Shown: positions 45,009 through 56,900 of the stretch, piece by piece | Layout: each line of letters starts with the position of its first letter | Numbering within the stretch: position 1 is the stretch's first letter | From: Harmonia axyridis | Lineage: Eukaryota; Arthropoda; Insecta; Coleoptera; Coccinellidae | Assembly: GCF_914767665.1 (NCBI RefSeq) | Contig: NC_059503.1 | Coordinates: 14,198,001-14,262,000 of the forward strand | Direction: 5' to 3' | DNA length: 64,000 nt | Position numbers and translations under genes: made by a program | The notes under the pieces: generated by a model | Databases searched by the model: none | What the model was told of the DNA's origin: nothing | The model's input: only the letters and a program-made list of their open reading frames with translations

Positions 45009-46265
45009 AGGCCTACAACTTTGCTCCTGCCGTTGGGCAATAGCTGGCTGTAACGGTAAGTGATAGTCGAAATAAATATATCGTAGATGTCATACAATAA
45101 GTTTAGTTATTTGTGAACATAACGCCATCGACATGTTAGTCGATTTGTGTCTGCATCATAAAGTTATTCACGATTATCCATGTCAGCTTACGAGTCAAAT
45201 TCTCGTCATTTGAGGGAGGTTTTAATTTTCTACTGAAATATGAATAAATCTGCGGCTGAGGCTCATCGAATGCTCTCAAATACCTATGGTGAGGCCGCTA
45301 TTAGTGAAAGAACGTGCCGAGAGTGGTTTCAACGCTTCAAGAAAGGTGATTTTGATGTCGAAGACCAGCATCGCGGTGGAAGAGAGAAGGTTTTTGAAGA
45401 TGCAGAATTGGAGGCAATACTTGATCAAGACTCATTTCAAACGCAACAATAATTGACAGGATCATTAAGCCTACAAGCCATTTCAAAATGCCTGAAAGTC
45501 ATAGGAATGATTCAGAAACAAGAAAAGTGGGTGCCGTACGAGTTGAAGCCGGGAGGTGTTTGAACGGAGTTTGTTTGTTTGTGAACAGCTGCTTTCGAGG
45601 CAAAGACGGAAGGAATTTCTGCATCGGATTGGGACTGGAGACGAAAAACGGGTTCATTACGATAGTCCCAAGCACATAAGATCATGTGGATATCCCGGCC
45701 ATGCTTCCACGTCGACGGCTAAACCGAATATTCTCGGTTCTAAGGTCATGCTCAGTATTTGGTGGGGCCAGCTCGGTGTAGTGTATTATGAGTTGTTAAA
45801 ACAGACTGAAACGATCACAGGCGATCGTTATCGAACGCAATCAATGCGTTTGTGTTGAGCATTGAGAGACAAACCGCCGCAATACGACGAGAGAGTAGAT
45901 GAATGGATTCTATTGCATGACAATGCTCGACTCCATGTTGCGAAAGTCAAGATATACTTGAAAGAGTTGAAATGGGAATTCCTACCCCACCTGACGTATT
46001 CTCCAGACGTTGCTTCCTCGGATTATCACTTGTTTCGATCAATAGCACACAGCCTGGCTGACCAGCACTTCCTATCTTATGAAGAATTAAAAACTTGGAT
46101 CGATTCGTGGATCGCTTCAAAAGATGACCAGTTTTTTCAATTCGTACGCTGCCCGAAAGATGTGAGAAAGTATAGTGACCAGCGATGGGCAATATTTCGA
46201 ATCATAAATGTATAACCAGTGTTTTACAATAAAGCCTCAAATTTCGGTAAAAAAATGTGTACGCT
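45009..46265 (+). pseudogene. Classic mariner (DD34D) copy m3, near full length, decayed
   Basis: Ends AGGCCTACAACTTTGCTCC and, opposite strand, AGCGTACACATTTTTTTACC. N-terminal domain: KSAAEAHRMLSNTYGEAAIS, RTCREWFQRFKKGDFDVEDQ (45240-45410). A stop and a short loss come near 45450. First Asp block TGDEKRVHYD (normally TGDEKWVHYD) near 45640, with Trp replaced by Arg; STSTAKPNILGSKVMLSIWW follows. Second Asp in LHDNARLHVAKVKIYL (about 45918); third region PDVASSDYHLFRSIAH (about 46000). One residue is missing between second and third Asp, giving 33 rather than 34. Its right flank to 46495 matches the flank of the copy at 52075. Confidence 0.9.
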
Positions 46266-46495
46266 TATGTATTTGTTATATTATAATATATTTATTTACT
46301 TATCACGGTTTTAGCCATTCAGGTAGAAATTAAAAAAAAAAATAGTAAATCTATTGTTTCATTAAAAAAAAAAGAAGACAATTGGCAAGTATAACACAAA
46401 ATCTAATTTGGTCTGTGAACCCCTTGAAAACCTTGTAATCACAGCGTCCTCGTCATCATCAATGTCCCTGTATATGTTCAGGAGGACTATACTGA
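46266..46495 (+). repeat. Mariner right flank shared with 53375-53604
   Basis: Sequence outside the mariner, including TTACTTATCACGGTTTTAGC, CCATTCAGGTAGAAATT, AAGAAGACAATTGGCAA and ACCTTGTAATCACAGCGTCC, recurs outside the copy at 52075. The two mariners are therefore copies made by segmental duplication, not separate insertions. Confidence 0.85.
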
Positions 46496-46730
46496 ATTCG
46501 ATGTCAATATCGAAAAAACCAGAATAACACCATATGAACTACCATTTATTCATTTCGAAAATAAACTTGCCGAATTTTCTGCTCGAATAGCTGTGCGAAA
46601 ATTATGAGTTTCCATACAGTTTTATAATACGTCATAATCTCAAACAATCTATTAATATGAATTTCCACCAAGTAAAAAACCGATCCCATCAAGAAGATCT
46701 GGCATACAGGCAACGTTGCAGATTATTTCG

Positions 46731-48478
46731 CATCTGACCAGCGTTGCCGTTCGTACGATAATTATCGTTTTGTACGATAATTTGCTGATCGGTACTATGT
46801 ACGATACCGCATGTACGATAATAGCGTTTTGTACGATCATTTCAGTGTACCTATCATTTGAGTTGAAATTTCCATAGATACTAAAAATATAATGAAACTG
46901 AGTATGGCCAGATTTAGTAGAAATTTTCTTTTTTAGTAGATTTTTCGCATTTTCATGAAGTTTTTAGTAGGAAGAAATCATTTGGTAGATTTTAGTAGTT
47001 TTAAAAAATCTAACCGAAACGGTTGGGAAAGTCTAGACTTTAGAATGTTCCGATGAATCAATTCATAGTTCATTGGGGTTCTACGTTCTACGTGGATCTA
47101 GAAGAACGAACCTACTTAAACATAATAAAATCATAAAATTTCTTTTCTGGCTGTCGGTTGAAAATAAATACAAAGAATCATGGAATATCCGAAGGGTAGG
47201 TGCCTCATTAAAAACAGATGGTGTTCAAACTTCAGTTGAAAATATACCATTATCTCATATTTGGTATTCTATTTAGTGAAAAAAAATTGTTTGTAACAGG
47301 TATTTCATTGACATATTTGAGTGGCTGAATATTTCAGATTTGAATATACTCATTTCACACAACAAAATCGTTTTTTTGATGACCCTTATTTCATAGAGAA
47401 TTTTTACGAAGATATTTCTTCGTATTTCCAATCAATTCAAGTATTTAGATTCATATTATTTTATAATATGTGGATATGGGAGCAAATGTTCAATTGTTGA
47501 AAGCACATAACAAAGACCATCAAAAATATACTGCTATTTCAATTGAAAAGGGCGTATCTGCAAAAAAGCACACTAGAGATATTTAATTGAATTAATATGA
47601 AAAAGAAATACATGACATTGCATGTTAAATAAATTCATTAATTTTAATTCAGAAAGACTATTGAAGTCAAATATAATTATCAAAATAAATTTGTTACTTG
47701 AAATCGTACTTACAAACTTCAACCCTAAGTATATGTATAGGTATCATTAAATAATAGGATCCTTGAATTATTTCCGAAAAATTTTTCATTTTTTTTATTA
47801 TTATTTTTCATTAGTATTTCAGATTCAATTTCGAAACGTATCTAGTACCTCGAACACCCATATTCAAAGAATTTTGTATTTGGGTATTGTTTATTCGGTT
47901 TCCTTTACATCTTTGTCGACGATTGCATGTTTTTTGCAATATTCTAAGTTATTTGGGAAAAGAACTTGTATGAAAATGAGTAATTTAAAAAAAAAAAAAA
48001 AACACAAAAATAACAGAAACAATTTTCACGATGTTATAAGTAAAATTCGATCCATTCTTTCACGATTTCCTTAAAAAATTTCTTGTTTTATTTTCGAATC
48101 TGTACGCATCTCTACTATCTATCCTATTCATAAAGTAAAATTTAACCATAAGAGACATTAGAATAAGGTGTATTCTGAATAAAGTGAAAATACCGACAAT
48201 CTGTGAATAGGAAAATACAGGTTCTCTGATCTTGTCTGATAATTAATTAATTATTCATTAACCGTTTTGTCTAAATAAAAAATATATTACTTAATCGATA
48301 CATTGCTTGTTTTTTCATCCTTTTCCACAAATTGTCATATTCTCGCAAAAATTTCCTTTATTTCGAATGTGTACGATAAAAATCAGTGGGATACGATAAT
48401 ATGTACGATAAAATACGATGATTTTAAACACGCGGTACGATATTTTAGGCTTGTCGACCTGGCAACGCTGCATCTGAC
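46731..48478. mobile_element. 1.73-kb hAT element with perfect 8-bp target duplication
   Basis: The element is 46739-48470. Left end CAGCGTTGCCGTTCG; right end, opposite strand, CAGCGTTGCCAGGTCG. CATCTGAC lies directly on both sides (46731-46738 and 48471-48478), a perfect 8-bp duplication. Both subterminal regions hold repeated TACGATAAT/TACGATA motifs (46752-46850 and, inverted, 48369-48450), the usual layout of hAT binding sites. The interior is AT-rich; frames such as 47073-47276 and 47763-48074 show no hAT domains. Length fits a non-autonomous element or one whose gene is decayed beyond recognition. Confidence 0.9.
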
Positions 48479-49043
48479 AGACTTTACGTATTAAACATGA
48501 TGGCCGCCGCCATATATAAACAATGGATAAAACCATCGATTTTGACGAAAAAAAGGCATTTTTATTTCAGGGAAAGCTTGAAATGTGATTAATTAATCAT
48601 TTCTTACGAGAATCAGTTAATAAAATACAAGAAAACTAGCTATTAATGTGGATAACCTCACCTTCATTAGGCCAATTTCCCAAATAAAAAAAAAAACTAG
48701 CTGGATTAAGGAATTTATGAAAGGGGATTCGTGATCTAAGATCCAAAATAAGTAAGTCTGCAAAATTTCATCACTTTTGAATCATTATTAAAATTAATTC
48801 TATATAGTAAACATTGTTTTTCTTTTCAGAATATGGATTATTTTCGTTTGGATGAATAATTATACAGGATATTTATTTGTCGAATATCAATTAGAAGTAT
48901 CTAGAGATGTTGGACCAATTCAAGTCTGAAAATTGAGATTAAAGCTTCAAATTATTAACTAATTTGTAAAGAAATACACAATATTTGATCAACAATTATA
49001 TAGGGTGTATATATATTTGAAGTAGTAATTAGACATTTTGAAA
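48479..49043. other. Host flank of the hAT insertion and spacer
   Basis: Just after the target duplication, ATGATGGCCGCCGCCATATA opens a short frame of about 30 codons ending before 48600. It is GC-rich for the locus and TATATAAAC lies within it. It is too short to call a gene. Confidence 0.25.
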
Positions 49044-51670
49044 TCTGAAATTCTCATTTCTCTAGAAATGGCAATTCCTTTCTTCTTTGAAAAATTTGGG
49101 AAAAATGCATAATCAAAATGTGAGAGTTATTATCAGTCAATAGAAATACTACCTGAAAAAGAAACTGCATTCAATGTTTATTTTCAGTTTTGCCAAATAT
49201 TGAATTTACATAATCATTCGATAAGATCTATGAAAAGACCTACAGTGAAATTTTGTTTTAGGAATATTCAGTATAGCTATAATAAACTAAAAAGGGGCAG
49301 AATGAATAGATCTACCTTTCAAAAACCCATGGCTAATGTTGCCTTACAAGCAATCGTAATCATATCAGTAACATCTTTGAGAAATCAGGTTATTAGAAGT
49401 CCCTCATTTCCGAGGTTCATCAATACTTTTTTCAGTTGAGCAACAAATTATTCTTCTATTTCATAATTTATTGAGAAATACAAGGAAGGACACCTTTTGA
49501 AATCTAAAAATTTGGTTAATAGTAGGTTATTTTCCATAATTTATAATATTGAAAGACCAATTGGACATTCCTGAAGAACTAAGGCGTTTTTAAAGTCTGA
49601 AAATTGTATCGATGAATTTTGCATACTTTTCTGTTCCATATTTCTTGAAGGTATATGGACAAAAATGATTTTTGTGGGTTCTGGTGAATGATCAAAGGGA
49701 TACAGGTAACAATTTCATTAATACCAGTCGAGATGTAGTTATCATAGATAAGAGATGATATAGAAATTTCACTAGATAATTCTGATTCAGTGGAGGACAG
49801 CTGAATTAAAGCTTAATCGTGATGGTTCGTTACGTTATAGAGCAAGCTTGTAGCTCTGGGTTTCACTCAGAAGTAAATTGAACAGGGAAATATATATAGT
49901 AAATGAAATTTTGACAGATATTAGTTAAAAAAGATCAACAATTGAGCATTGTATTCACATAAAATCAAAAAATAACTTGCTAACTGTTGTTGCATTGTAC
50001 GTGGTTGACTTTTTTGTTTTAACAAATGTTAATTCTGAATGAATATATCTGATAGAATATTTAAGTGATAATTTCATCATAAAGAATTCAGGGAAAGCTA
50101 AAAATGTTTAGGGATGAATATCACTAGAAATTATGAAAAAGGTAGTATAGTAATTGTTTATATTCTTCAAGTATGTATTGCAATAATTCAGCATGTCTAA
50201 TTGTAAACATATGAAAACTCCTTTGAAAACTTAATTGAAATTTGATTCAACAAAAGAGAGTTGTAATGATGAACCATATAAGAAATTAATAGGTTTATTA
50301 ACGTCTTTAGCAGTATTAACTAATCCTGATAAAGCATACTCTGTTAATCTCTTGAGTCAATTTAATAATTATCTCATTATTGAACACTGAAAAAGTGCAA
50401 AATTCATTTCAAGATGCAAGTATAAAGTATTTTATACCTACATTGAATTGTTGGAAAATTTATACCAATTTCGAAAGTAACTGCCATGTCAAAATTTTTC
50501 ATATACTGAATGATCCTTCAAATTTTATTTCTGTCGTAACATTTTGACTAGTAATTCAAGTGAAAAATTTGAACTGATTTTATATATGTATATAGTATAG
50601 CTATAAATGAACAACCTGAAAAGAGACAGAATGAATAGACTTGCCTTTCGAATACCACCATGGCTTATGTTACCTCATAAGCAAATTTAATATCTAGATA
50701 GAACCTTTTTGAGAAATCAGGTTATAAGTTTGAGAGTCTCTTAATTTCCAAGGTTTCAGTTGAACGACAAATAATATTATGATAATATAACAGGGTATAT
50801 ATGGTTGAAATTATTCGTATGAAAGATTACACAACGATTTGATTTCTTCATTATAAATTCAACAGCACTGCACTCAAATTCTTCAAAAACTGATAGGTCA
50901 CTTATATTTTTGCACTCTTCAGTCGTAAAAGTGTATATTTTAGATATTCAAAGAACACATGGAAATTTTTGAATGTCATCTGACTAACATGGCTCTTTTT
51001 CCAGTAATAAAGCCAATTGTGAATTATCTATAAGGAGTTTTTCTATCTGTTTAATACATGATCAGATGAAGCTTCTGTTCTCTTTGGTAGTTCCATCTTC
51101 TGTCGCAATAAATTCAAATTCTCACGAAAGAGAATGTAGTTTTAGTTTGTGGAAAATAAACGAAAAATTCCTGAAATAAAGTAACATTCATATCCAATTG
51201 AATGATACAAACACTTAAAACAAACCTGAATTGAGGAAAATGCATTCGATGATATAAATGTTCATTTCCAAATTTTGACAAATATCTATCGAATTTTCGA
51301 TTCGCCGAAGACTTTGCATTTTATCTGTCGGCATTTATTTAAATATTGAATAACAATTTTGGAAACTGCAAACTTTTTCAAGAACTTTCATATATGGAAA
51401 TGGAATATTTATTATTAACATGACACTGACAGCCAAATTGTCCACAGATACCACAGAAATATGGGACTTGAAATGTCAAAATGATCCGAAACACCCCGTA
51501 TACTCGAAAACCGCGGGGAGAATCGAAGGTTTGGGATTTTTCCCGGGATCTCCAGACGATTTTGAGGGGGGTCTTATTCTTGTCATTTTTGCTCTAGATG
51601 GTCCCGTTTGGGCTGTGATTTTACGTTTAAAGTTTGACGTATATGTGCAAGCGGTTTTATATATACTTAG
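49044..51670 (+). repeat. Segmental duplication, unit 1 (contains copia relic)
   Basis: Parallels 53950-57222 in the same orientation. Shared landmarks in order: GAAATGGCAATTCCTTTCTT; TGCATTCAATGTTTATTTTC; GAAAAGACCTACAGTGA; AGCTCTGGGTTTCACTCAGA; the copia peptides; CTTCTGTTCTCTTTGGTAGT; and a final ~400 bp that is almost identical. The left part is diverged with indels. The open frame 51420-51758 begins in the near-identical tail and runs into the neighbouring 400-bp repeat; it is not a recognised protein. Confidence 0.85.
49830..50402 (+). pseudogene. Ty1/copia reverse transcriptase and RNase H relic, unit 1
   Basis: In shifting frames: STIEHCIHIKSKNNLLTVVA directly followed by LYVVDFFVLTNVNSE (49936-50038), where the catalytic YVDD box has become YVVD; LEIMKKVV-like residues; then NDEPYKKLIGLLTSLAVLTN followed by PDKAYSVNLLSQFNNYLI (50264-50380), matching the copia Y-LIGSL-YL---TRPDIAY-V--LS-F segment before RNase H, and EH-stop-KSAK. 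Integrase, protease, gag and LTRs are not seen. Inactive. Confidence 0.8.
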
Positions 51671-52074
51671 ACTCGCTCTGCTCGCCGAAGGGGCTCCGCC
51701 CCTTGGACCCCGTCACTATGCCGGTAGATCCTTCACTGGGTATCCCTCTAGAAAATAAAAGATTTTTTTCGGAAACCTTGTATCGTTAGCTGATTTCAGA
51801 CGATTCACTCGGTATACTATGCTGATTCTAGGGTGGAATTCTATATGATTTTTTTTCCTAGAACATACCGTTTTGCCCTTGCTCACATGAAAATATTTGA
51901 TGCAAATAACTTTCCATGACGACAAATCAAGGGCGGTCCTAGCCTTAAATTTTGAGGGGGTTCGCCGTTATGAGCTTCGAATATTTCTATGGGACCAAAT
52001 CCCAGATTATACCGATATCAAGCCTTACCTCTCAAAAATATTTATATTTAGATATTCATATGAATATTTATATA
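51671..52074 (+). repeat. 400-bp repeat with GC-rich hairpin, copy B
   Basis: Nearly identical to 42451-42850 through the GGGGCTCCGCCCCTTGGACC hairpin, GGTATCCCTCTAGAAAATAA and CAAGGGCGGTCCTAGCCTTA. Here the mariner copy m4 follows immediately after TATA, showing the order before the fold-back element entered the other locus. Confidence 0.9.
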
Positions 52075-53374
52075 AGGCGTACAACTTTGCGTCCGCCGTT
52101 TTGCAATAGATGGCTGTAACGGTAAGTGGTAGTAGAAATAAATATATCGTAGATGTCATACAATAAGTTTAGGTATTTGTGAACATAACGCCATTGACAT
52201 GTTAGTCGATTTGTGTCTGCATCATAAAGTTATTCACGATCAACCATGTTAGCTTACGAGCCAAATTCTCGTCATTTGCGGGAGGTGTCAATTTTCTACT
52301 AAAATATATAGTCAGAACGATATTGGTGGAAGAACGTACCAACGATATTGTTTATGTTTAGGTTTAGTTATTTTCTGGTACATCAGTAAAATGGCTTGTT
52401 CCGTTTGATTAAATAAATAAAGAAATAGATGAGTGGTTTCAACGCTTCAAGAATGGTGATTTTGATGTCGAAGACCAGCATCGCGGTGAAAGAGAGAAGT
52501 TTTTTGAAGATGCAGAATTGGAGGCAATAATTGATCAAGACTCATGTCAAACGCAACAATAATTGTAGGATCAATAGGAGTGTCACTAAAAGCCATTTCA
52601 AAACGCCTGAAAGTCATAGGAATGACTCAGAAACAAGGAAATTGGGTGCGGTACGAGTTAAAGCCGCGAGGTGTTTGAACGACGTTTATTTACTTGTGAA
52701 CAGCTGCTTGCAAGACAAAGACGGAAGGGGTTTCTGCATCGGATTGGGACTGGAGACGAAAAATGGATTCATTACGATAATCCCAAGCGCATAAAATCAT
52801 GAGGATATCCTGACAATGCTTCCACATCGACGGCCAAACCGAATATTCACGGTTCTAAGGTCATGCTCAGTATTTGGTGGGACCAGCTCGGTGTAGTGTA
52901 TTATGACTGAAAGAATCACAGGCGATCGTTATCGAACGCAATTAATGCGTTTGTACCGAGCATTGAAAAACAAACCGTCGCAATACAACGAGAGAGAAGA
53001 TGAATTGATTTTACTGCATGACAATGCTCGACCCCATGTTGCGAAAGTAGTCAAGATATACTTGGAAACGTTAAAATGGGAATTCCTACCCCACAACCCT
53101 ACCCGACGTATTCTCCAGACGTTGCTCCCACGGACTATCACTTGTTTCAATTAATAGCATACGGCCTGGCTGACCAACACTTCCGATCTTATGAAGAAGT
53201 AAAAACTTGAATCGATTCGTGGATCGCTTCAAAAGATGACCAGTTTTTTCAATTCGTACGCTGTCCGAAAGATGGGAGAAAGTAGTGACCAGCGATGGGC
53301 AATACTTTGAATTATAAATGTATAACCAGTTTTTTACAATAAAGCCTCGAATTTCGCAAAAAAAGTTGTACCCT
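52075..53374 (+). pseudogene. Classic mariner (DD34D) copy m4, decayed, with a replaced segment
   Basis: Ends AGGCGTACAACTTTGCGTCC and, opposite strand, AGGGTACAACTTTTTTTGCG, with TA at both borders (52073-52074, 53375-53376). The N-terminal stretch coding for AAEAHRMLSNTYGEAAISER in copy m3 is replaced by ~115 bp of unrelated sequence (about 52305-52430). After it come EWFQRFKNGDFDVEDQHRGE-type residues, then frameshifts and stops. First Asp block TGDEKWIHYD near 52755; second LHDNARPHVAKVVKIYLETL near 53015; third block shifted out of frame near 53110. Paired with copy m3 by shared flanks. Confidence 0.9.
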
Positions 53375-53604
53375 TATGTATTTGTTGTATTATAATACCA
53401 TTATTTACTTATCAGGGTTTCAACCATTCAGGTAGAAATTTAAAAAAAATTACATTGTTTAATAAGAAAAAAGAAGACAATTGGCAACTACATCACAAAA
53501 TCTAATTTGGTCTTTAAAACTTTGAACCCTTTGAAAACCTTGTAATCACGGCGTCCTCGTCAACATCAATGTCCCTATAAATGTTCAGGAGGACAAAATA
53601 CTCC
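53375..53604 (+). repeat. Mariner right flank shared with 46266-46495
   Basis: Parallel of the other flank: CCATTCAGGTAGAAATTT, AAGAAGACAATTGGCAACTA, CCTTGTAATCACGGCGTCCT, ATGTTCAGGAGGAC. Similarity ends near 53604. Confidence 0.85.
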
Positions 53605-53659
53605 ATAAAAATGGAAGCAAACTACTGAATCTTATTATTATCCTCTATGATAGAAAAAC

Positions 53660-53803
53660 TTTATTCAAATCAACAGAATTTTCTCACACCAAAATATCAC
53701 AGCGATATATATCGATATTTTACTCTTACATATTTCGATAGTGTCAGAAAATATCGATGCAATATATAGATATCGATAGTTTTCTGACCTTTGCCCATCC
53801 CTA
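53660..53803 (-). repeat. Probable hAT-type end with TATCGATA repeats
   Basis: On the minus strand from 53803: TAGGGATGGGCAAAGGTCAG, then CTATCGATATC, CATCGATATTTTCTGAC, CTATCGAAATATG and ATATCGATATATATCGC. A TAGGGATGGGC end followed by ATCGAT clusters is a pattern of hAT-like miniature elements. The other end and a target duplication were not found. TATCGATA also equals the insect DRE motif, so a promoter cannot be excluded. Confidence 0.4.
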
Positions 53804-53949
53804 GTGTGGATTTGCCGAACGCAGTCATAACCATAAACAAAGATTTCTCTATGATCATAAGTCACACGCATGTCTTAAAATTTTGTTGAAATATAAATCG
53901 TCTTTTGTATTCTTTAATAATGAATAAAAAATAACCGATATCAACCAAA

Positions 53950-56900
53950 TTCTCAGATCTCATTTTTCCAGAAATGGCAATTTCTTTCTTTGAAGAATTT
54001 GGGAGAAATGAATCATCAAAATGTGAGCGTCAGTCTTTCAAGAAAGTTATTCATGCTTATAGGTTTGTAAAAAATTTTTAGAGAATATTGAATAATAATA
54101 TAATCCCAACATTAATAATTTTAAATTAGCACATTTCTTCTTTATAGAGACATGTATGATGCATAAGTCCAAATTTAATTGATGATTGGGTGGGAAAAAT
54201 TGACAAAAAAAGTTTGTTTGTTAGTTAAGTTGTAATCCTTTTTATGGTCCTTTTTTTTGTTTATTTAATAGTTACAATAGACAATTGTTAGCATATTTTT
54301 CTCTGAATTTCAACTTTGAAAGAAAATTTGTCGTTTTATGTCTTGCCGATGAAAATATTGATATTCTTGTAAGTTAATTCAAAATGAATAATAGATATAT
54401 TTTAAGGGCTATCATTCCATTGGATATTTACTTGTGGGCCCTAAAATGAAGTTACATTTATTCAATTGACTCATTAATAGAAATACTTCCTGAAATAAAG
54501 AAATTGCATTCAATGTTTATTTTCAGTTTTGACAAATATTGAATTTACATAATCGTTCGATAAGATCTATGAAAAGACCTACAGTGAGATTTTTGTTTTA
54601 GGAATATTCAGTATAGCTGTAATAAACAAACTGAAAAGAGGCAGAATGAATAATAGATCTACCTTTCGGATACCCATATCTGAGAAATCAGGTTATAAGA
54701 AGTCCCTCATTTCCAAGGTTTATCAATACATTTTTCAGTTGAGCAGCAAATTATTCTTCTATTCCATATTTTGTGAAGAAATACAATATAATTGCAACAA
54801 TTTGAAGGACCTATTGGAAATTCCTGACGAACTAAGGAGTTTTTTAGTATCTGAAGATTGTATTTATGCTATGTTATAGAACGAGACTTGTGGCTCTGGG
54901 TTTTACTCAGAAGTGAATTAAACAGGGCAATTTATGTCCTATATAGTAAATAAAATTTTGATAGATGAAAGTTTCAAAAGATCAACAATTGATCATAGTA
55001 TTTACATAAATCAAAAAATAACTGGCTTACTATTGTTGCATTGTACATGGATGACTTTTTTGTTTTAACTAATGTTAATTCTGAATGAATTTTCTGATAG
55101 AAAATTTTATGATAAAGAAATTAGGGGAAGCTAAAAAATGATAAGGGATGAATATTACTAGAAATTATGGAAAAGGTAGTAAAGCTATCGATTATATTCT
55201 TCAAATATGTATTGCAATAATTCAACATGTCTGATTGTGAACATGTGAAAACTAAATTGAATTTTGATTCAACATAAGAGAGTTGTAATGATGAACCATA
55301 TAAGAAATTAATAGGTTTATTAATATCTTCAGCAGTATTAACTAGTCCTGATATAGCATACTCTGTTAATTTCTTGAGTCAATTTAATAATTATCTCATT
55401 GTTGAACACTGGAAAAGTGCAAAACTCATTTCAAGATACAAAGATCATTGTTCAATTTTTACTTCAGTCAAAAGGAACTGAGTATTTGAAATCGGTACTA
55501 AAATTGTATCGGCCAATACTATTGACCCATATGGGTCAATAACTACATTGACTTGATTTTTTCAAATGTTAACTTTGGATCTGAATCAATGAATAATTTA
55601 ATTCTTACCAAAATGAAAAGCAATGAATAAATCAGTAGGATAGCATTTTTGAAATGGCCATATAGCACCTATTCCTATAACGATTAAAAGATTGGAAACT
55701 TTAGTGAACAAATAGGTAGGTATCAACATTTTTATACAAATTTGATCATTCATTCATGACATGGAAATTTTCAATAAATAGTTGCTTTTTAAAGTATTTT
55801 ATACCTTCATTGAATTGCTGGAAAATTGATACCAATTTCGAAAGTGACTGCCATGTTTAATTCTTCATATACTGAATGATCCTTCAAAATTTATTTCTGT
55901 CGTAACATTTTGACTAGTATTTCAACTGATATATTCCATACGTCATTGAAATCAATATCTTCAAAGTACTATTCGAAAGACTTATATGGAATTTAGAAAA
56001 ATATGTCTTTCTCAATTTCATAGTCATATATGATATGATGCATAAGTCCAAATTTAATTAATTCACATCTAAAGTGAATGTTATTTTTAGAAATATTCAG
56101 TATAGCTATAATAAACCAACTAAAAAGAGACATAATGAATAGACTTGCCTTTCAAATACCCATGGCCTATGTTACCTCATAAGCAATTACCTACAATATC
56201 TTATCTTGGTGAAACCTTTTTGAGAAATCAGGTGATAAGTTTGAGAGTCTCTAATTTCCAAGGCTTATTAATACATGTTTCAGTTGAGCAGAATATAATA
56301 TAACAGGGTATATATAGTTGAAATTATTAGTATGAAAGATTTGACTTATTCATTATAAATTCAACAGCACTGCACTCAAATTTTTCAAAAACGGAGTGGT
56401 CACTTATATTTTTGCACTCCTCTGTCGTAAAAGTGTATATTTTAGATATTCAAAAAACTCATGGAAACTTGACTGTTATCTGACTAACTTGGCTCTTTTT
56501 TTCCAGTAATAAAGCCAATTGTGAATTATCTATAAGGAGTCTTTCTATCTGTTTAATACTGTTTCATAGTAGCATAACTTTTACTCCAATCCAAGACTGA
56601 ATTGATGAATGAAGCTTCTGTTCTCTTTGGTAGTTCCATCTTCTGTCGCAATAAATTCAAATTCTCACGAAAGGAAATGTAGTTTTATAGATTGTGGAAA
56701 ATAAACGAAAAATTCCTGAAATAAAGTAACATTCATCCAATTAATTCCAAATAATACAAACCCTTCAAACAAACCTGAATTGAGGAAAATGCATTCGATG
56801 ATATAAATGTTCATTTCCAAATTTTGACAAATATCTATCGAATTTTCGATTCGCCGAAGACTTTGCATTTTATCTGTCGGCATTTATTTAAATATCGAAT

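Noticed and set aside
51671..51758. A 112-residue protein ending in ALLAEGAPPLGPRHYAG
   Set aside because: Its end is read from the neighbouring 400-bp repeat; the other duplication unit has a different continuation, so the full frame is a chimera.
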